A DNA stretch of 64,000 bases, from the NCBI RefSeq assembly GCF_020171945.1, contig NZ_JAIVAP010000019.1, forward strand, positions 1 to 64,000, read 5' to 3'. The translations under genes were made by a program, and so were the position numbers. This stretch comes from Bacillus infantis. Lineage in GTDB: Bacteria; Bacillota; Bacilli; Bacillales; Cytobacillaceae. The number at the start of each line of letters is the position of its first letter. The first letter of the stretch is position 1. The notes beneath the pieces are model-generated. The model was not told the DNA's origin. It saw nothing but the letters and a program-made list of their open reading frames with translations, and did no database searches. Below, in pieces: positions 63,104-64,000 of this stretch.

Positions 63104-64000
63104 CTATAACCCGCCAAGCTCTTCTTTTATGCTTTCTTTTAGGTATTGGATATAGATATTTGCAAGCGGGCTGTTTGTCACGTTTTTATGCGTTATATAA
63201 CCAACATTAATCTTCTCATCCACTTTTAATGGAACGGCAATAATATCCTTGCTGTTTAATTTATGGCTGATGACACCTGTTGAAATAGTATAGCCATCCA
63301 AACCAATCAGCAGGTTAAACAAAGTAGCGCGATCCGTCACCCGGATATTCTTCGGCCTTGAAAGGGTGCTGAGTATCTCCTCGGAAAAGTAGAAGGAATT
63401 ATAGTCTCCCTGCTCATAAGAAAGATATGGATACGGATCCAAATCAGGTAAAGTGACATAATTCTTTTCAGCAAGCGGATTTGTGGAGCTGATAAATATA
63501 TGGGGATCTGCTTCAAACAGCTCATGAAACTCCAGGCTTCCTTCCCTCAAGAACTTATAAATCACATTTCTATTAAATTCATTCACATACAAAATGCCGA
63601 TCTCACTGCGCAGATTTTTCACATCATCAATGATTTCATAGGTCTTCGTTTCCCGCAGACTGAATTCATATTCCTCCGGATCATATTCTTTTAACAGGCG
63701 GACAAACGCACTGACCGCAAAGGCATAGTGCTGGGCAGAAACAGAAAAATGCTGCTGCGGAGAACGCGCATTCGTATACCGATTCTCCAGAAGCTCCGCC
63801 TGCTCAACCACCTGCCTGGCATAGCCAAGAAATTCCGACCCTTCAGGAGTGATCAAAATCCCTTTATTGGAACGCGAAAAAATCGTGATACCTACTTCTT
63901 CCTCCAGCTCTTTCAGTGCATTCGAAAGACTGGGCTGGCTGATAAAAAGCCTTTGTGCCGCTTTATTGATCGAGCGGCTTCTGGCTACTTCGATTACGTA
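63104..64000 (-). CDS. LysR-family transcriptional regulator, N-terminus beyond window
   Basis: At least 299 residues are visible. Reading past the first internal start into the window edge gives the LysR helix-turn-helix: SINKAAQRLFISQPSLSNAL, then LEEEVGITIFSRSNKGI. A periplasmic-binding-like effector domain follows (residues ~90-290). About 10-15 N-terminal residues are missing off the right edge. It is followed by the YxjG/YxjH-like gene after about 150 bases and may control it; a CysJI/YwfK-like sulfur or methionine role is possible but not shown. Confidence 0.87.
   Translation of the reverse strand, partial: YVIEVARSRSINKAAQRLFISQPSLSNALKELEEEVGITIFSRSNKGILITPEGSEFLGYARQVVEQAELLENRYTNARSPQQHFSVSAQHYAFAVSAFVRLLKEYDPEEYEFSLRETKTYEIIDDVKNLRSEIGILYVNEFNRNVIYKFLREGSLEFHELFEADPHIFISSTNPLAEKNYVTLPDLDPYPYLSYEQGDYNSFYFSEEILSTLSRPKNIRVTDRATLFNLLIGLDGYTISTGVISHKLNSKDIIAVPLKVDEKINVGYITHKNVTNSPLANIYIQYLKESIKEELGGL

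Overview
The window comes from a low-to-moderate GC, endospore-forming member of the Bacillaceae (Bacillus, Cytobacillus or Mesobacillus-like). Support for this: strong AAGGAGG ribosome sites and frequent TTG/GTG starts; CcpA-type cre sites; a CwlJ-type spore-cortex hydrolase; malate:quinone oxidoreductase; two sugar importers with no ATPase of their own (typical where MsmX is shared); and a C-terminal FIMAH-like domain on a secreted protein. No rRNA, tRNA, phage or CRISPR array was found. The only mobile DNA recognised is the right end of an IS21-family element at the left edge.

Region 1 (about 0.25-18 kb) is a pectin/rhamnogalacturonan utilisation island. It holds two cytoplasmic pectin methylesterases, an Lpl/Ytc-type oligosaccharide importer (lipoprotein, LplB, and LplC on the opposite strand), a YesL-like protein, a uronate-dehydrogenase-like enzyme, an esterase - GH28 - GH105 operon, a YtdP-like AraC regulator and an RhgT-like acetylesterase. 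An ABC exporter follows. Four cre-like sites and two LacI-type palindromes lie at its promoters. A 13-copy, exactly 53-bp tandem repeat fills the next intergenic gap.

Region 2 (about 18.7-34.5 kb) is mixed housekeeping and accessory DNA: Asp/Glu racemase with a divergent MocR regulator, chemoreceptor, secreted metzincin protease whose Shine-Dalgarno sits in a strong hairpin, SDR with divergent TetR, an unlisted 59-residue membrane protein, FixH/YtkA lipoprotein with a PepSY protein, SEC-C protein, methyltransferase, a frameshifted thioredoxin-reductase-like gene, Rrf2 regulator, Nudix hydrolase and mqo.

Region 3 (about 34.7-61.2 kb) is the most unusual part: a coherent glycan/amino-sugar locus that I cannot match to a described pathway. 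It combines NanE, a ROK kinase, a DapA/NanA-like aldolase, a GH20-like hexosaminidase, a GH67N/DUF4838-like protein, an amidotransferase-like/alpha-alpha-barrel protein, three Gfo/Idh/MocA oxidoreductases, two FAD oxidoreductases, an MDR dehydrogenase, an SDR-like protein lacking the catalytic lysine, an SGNH esterase, a complete CUT1 importer, a DUF624 protein and a 1014-residue secreted protein (carbohydrate-binding-like, beta-propeller-like, Big2-like, FIMAH-like). In its middle sits a regulator joining a GGEEF-bearing GGDEF-like domain to a winged helix. A shared operator, AAAGACC-like to GACTTGTC-like over 22 bp, overlaps the -35 of at least three promoters of the locus, so I propose one regulon under that protein.

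The right end holds cwlJ, a YxjG/YxjH-like methionine-synthase-related gene and a LysR regulator cut by the window edge. All functions are read from sequence patterns; no database search was run.
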